A DNA stretch of 6,791 nt from contig JAEVZE010000064.1 of the NCBI GenBank assembly GCA_023392395.1, positions 1 to 6,791 on the forward strand, written 5' to 3'. A program made the position numbers and the translations under genes. Shown here in pieces: positions 5,263-6,791 of this stretch. Within the stretch, counting starts at the first letter, position 1, and each line of letters starts with the position of its first letter. This DNA is from Bacillota bacterium. Lineage in GTDB: Bacteria; Bacillota; Clostridia; Christensenellales; Aristaeellaceae. Under the pieces are notes generated by a model, which was given only the letters and a program-made list of their open reading frames with translations, was not told the DNA's origin and ran no database searches.

Positions 5263-6663
5263 ATGAAGAAGTATTTCGCATTGGTTCTGGCGCTGACGCT
5301 TATGGCCACCCTGTTCGTGGGCGTCGGCTCGGCGGAGAGCTCCGTCAACTGGCAGGCGTATGCGGGCACGAAGCTGCAGGTGATGTTCAACCAGCACAAC
5401 TACCAGAAGGCCATCACCGACTACGGCAAACTGGAAGAGTTCGAAAAGAAAACCGGCATCGACGTGGAATTCTCCGTCACCCCCGAGGAGAACTACTTCG
5501 ACAAGCTGAACATCGCGCTGTCCTCCAAGAGCGGCGAGCCGGACATCTTCATGACCGGCGCGTATCAAGTGTGGGAGTACGCCTCCGCCGGCTACATGGA
5601 GCCGCTGGAGAAGTACTTCAACGATCCGGCCCAGACCGAGGCCACCTACAACTTCGCGGACTTCTACCCCGGCGTCGTGGGCACCCTGGCGTGGGACTGC
5701 GTGCCCGGCCATCCGGTGGGCTCCGGCTCCCAGTGGGCGCTGCCGATGGGCTATGAGCTCAACAACATCGCCTACAACAAGAAGTACTTCGACGAGAAGG
5801 GCATCAAGCTCCCCGCCACCACCAGCGAACTGCTCGAGACCGCAAAGTCCCTCAAGGAGTGGAGCGGCACGGGCTCCTACGGCATCGCGGTGCGCGGCAC
5901 CCGCAACTGGGCGACCATCCACCCCGGCTACATGACGCTGTTCTCCACCTGGGGCGCCAAGGACTTCGCCATCGAGGATGGCAAGCTCGTCTGCAAGCTG
6001 GACAGCCCCGAGGCCATCGCCATGACCGACTACTGGGTCAAGCTGATCGTTGAAGGCTCCTCGCCCCAGTGGGCGACCTTCACCTGGTATGAGGCTGGCT
6101 CCCACCTGGGCGCTGGCGTTGCGGCAATGCTGTATGACGCCACCTGCAACGGCTACTTCCAGAACTACCCGGCGGGTGCCTCCGCGCAATCCGGCAACCT
6201 TGGCTGGTACGCAGGCGTGGTGCCGGACGGCTCCGGCCTGACCGAGAAGGACATCAAGTCCAACGTGTGGGTGTGGTCCATGGGCATGAACGCCAACTCC
6301 GACAACAAGGGCGCGGCTTGGCTGTTCCTGCAGTACTTCACCAGCCCCGAGTACATGCTGTTCTCCGGAACCGACGGTGCCTGCGCCGACAGCCCCCGCA
6401 AGTCTGTCGCCGAATCCGACGCCTACAAGTCGGTGGTCGGCAAGTCCTTCGGCTACCTGGAGGCGCTGGACACCCTGCTGCCCAACGCGACCATCCAGTT
6501 CACACCCCAGCCCTACTTCTTCGAGACCACGACCGAGTGGGCTGCCACGCTGCAGGACCTGGTGGAGCAGTACCGCACCACCGGCGCCTGTGACACCGCC
6601 GGCGCGATGAAGGCGCTCAAAGAGAAGCTGGACATCGCCGTGGAAGACCTGGCGGTCGGCTAA
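5263..6663 (+). CDS. Extracellular sugar-binding protein of an ABC importer (family 1, CUT1)
   Basis: A 466-residue secreted protein that would capture a sugar or polyol outside the membrane and deliver it to an ABC permease. ATG 5263 is chosen because AGGAGG (5250-5255) sits 7 nt before it and a signal peptide follows directly: MKK, a hydrophobic core from about residue 4 to 19, and probable cleavage after Ser-Ala24. No lipobox cysteine is present, so it looks like a type I signal substrate rather than a lipoprotein. The mature part shows family-1 features: KLEEFEKKTGIDVEF near residues 58-72, SGEPDIFMTGAYQVWEYASAGYMEPL near 90-115, LPMGYELNNIAYNKKYFDEKGI (165-186), and a later MLYDATCNGYF, a pattern I associate loosely with sorbitol/mannitol-type binders. 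Specificity is uncertain. The gene opens an operon divergent from the ROK regulator. Confidence 0.93.
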   Translation: MKKYFALVLALTLMATLFVGVGSAESSVNWQAYAGTKLQVMFNQHNYQKAITDYGKLEEFEKKTGIDVEFSVTPEENYFDKLNIALSSKSGEPDIFMTGAYQVWEYASAGYMEPLEKYFNDPAQTEATYNFADFYPGVVGTLAWDCVPGHPVGSGSQWALPMGYELNNIAYNKKYFDEKGIKLPATTSELLETAKSLKEWSGTGSYGIAVRGTRNWATIHPGYMTLFSTWGAKDFAIEDGKLVCKLDSPEAIAMTDYWVKLIVEGSSPQWATFTWYEAGSHLGAGVAAMLYDATCNGYFQNYPAGASAQSGNLGWYAGVVPDGSGLTEKDIKSNVWVWSMGMNANSDNKGAAWLFLQYFTSPEYMLFSGTDGACADSPRKSVAESDAYKSVVGKSFGYLEALDTLLPNATIQFTPQPYFFETTTEWAATLQDLVEQYRTTGACDTAGAMKALKEKLDIAVEDLAVG

Positions 6664-6664
6664 A

Positions 6665-6730
6665 CGCCGGACCAACGCTTGATCAAAGGGAAGGTTCGGG
6701 GACATACCCCGAACCTTCCCACCCCCGGCG
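6665..6730 (+). promoter_or_regulatory. Two-tier stem-loop after the binding-protein gene
   Basis: A perfect 14-bp stem (6688-6701/6707-6720, GGGAAGGTTCGGGG with its complement) has a 5-nt ACATA loop. A second 6-bp stem, CGCCGG/CCGGCG (6665-6670/6725-6730), can enclose it. It starts 1 nt after the stop codon. No T-tract follows and a ribosome site comes 13 nt later, so it reads more as an intercistronic stabilising or attenuating hairpin than a terminator. Such hairpins keep binding-protein mRNA more abundant than the permease mRNA in many importer operons. Confidence 0.8.
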
Positions 6731-6751
6731 CTTTAAGGCATCAGGAGGGAG

Positions 6752-6791
6752 ATGAATCCATTTGGTCACTCAGAAATCAAACGGCGCGCAA
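6752..6791 (+). CDS. Possible start of the next operon gene (permease expected)
   Basis: AGGAGGGAG at 6743-6751 is a strong ribosome-binding sequence. ATG 6752 (MNPFGHSEIKRRA) stands only 3 nt after AGGAGG, which is tight. TTG 6762 (MVTQKSNGAQ) stands 13 nt after it, which is wide. Both frames stay open to the window edge, and only about ten residues are visible, so no domain can be recognised. By operon context a MalF/UgpA-type membrane permease would be expected here. Confidence 0.45.
   Translation, partial: MNPFGHSEIKRRA

Noticed and set aside
5020..6705. 561-codon open frame on the minus strand opposite the binding-protein gene
   Set aside because: It runs antisense to a gene with signal peptide and family motifs; the product is Gly/Val/Leu/His-rich shadow sequence and no start signal is seen.

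Overview
The window looks like chromosomal DNA from a fairly GC-rich Gram-positive-type bacterium, most likely an anaerobic Clostridia-like Bacillota. That is an inference from AGGAGG-type ribosome sites, textbook sigma-A promoters, TTG starts, and the RpiR, ROK and ABC sugar-uptake families together. No taxonomic marker gene is present. The genes form a carbohydrate uptake and phosphorylation locus in three transcription blocks.

Block 1 is on the minus strand and runs right to left: an RpiR-family phosphosugar-sensing regulator (2220-3059), a kinase of the ADP-dependent glucokinase/phosphofructokinase family (878-2203), then an MglA/RbsA-type sugar ABC ATPase (1-636), cut by the window edge. 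Regulator and kinase are 16 nt apart. A promoter with two perfect consensus hexamers and 17-nt spacing lies before the regulator. Block 2 is a minus-strand ROK-family repressor (3596-4738) with its own promoter and an intrinsic terminator. Block 3 is on the plus strand: a secreted family-1 sugar-binding protein (5263-6663), then a strong stem-loop and the possible start of a further gene. The ROK gene and the binding protein diverge from a 524-bp AT-rich intergenic region, so the ROK protein is the natural candidate regulator of the uptake operon. Phosphosugar made by the kinase, or a related metabolite, could signal to the RpiR protein.

The most unusual content is non-coding. Two copies of a ~166-nt element (707-873 and 3430-3594) each sit directly after the stop codon of a minus-strand gene (kinase and ROK). 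Each folds into the same four hairpins in the same order, with linkers of similar or equal length. Arm sequences differ between copies, yet pairing is kept by at least four two-sided base-pair changes. This suggests a structured RNA family or a structured 3'-UTR/intergenic module. I do not recognise it. Copy B is followed by an intrinsic terminator; copy A leads into the ABC ATPase leader with no terminator seen.
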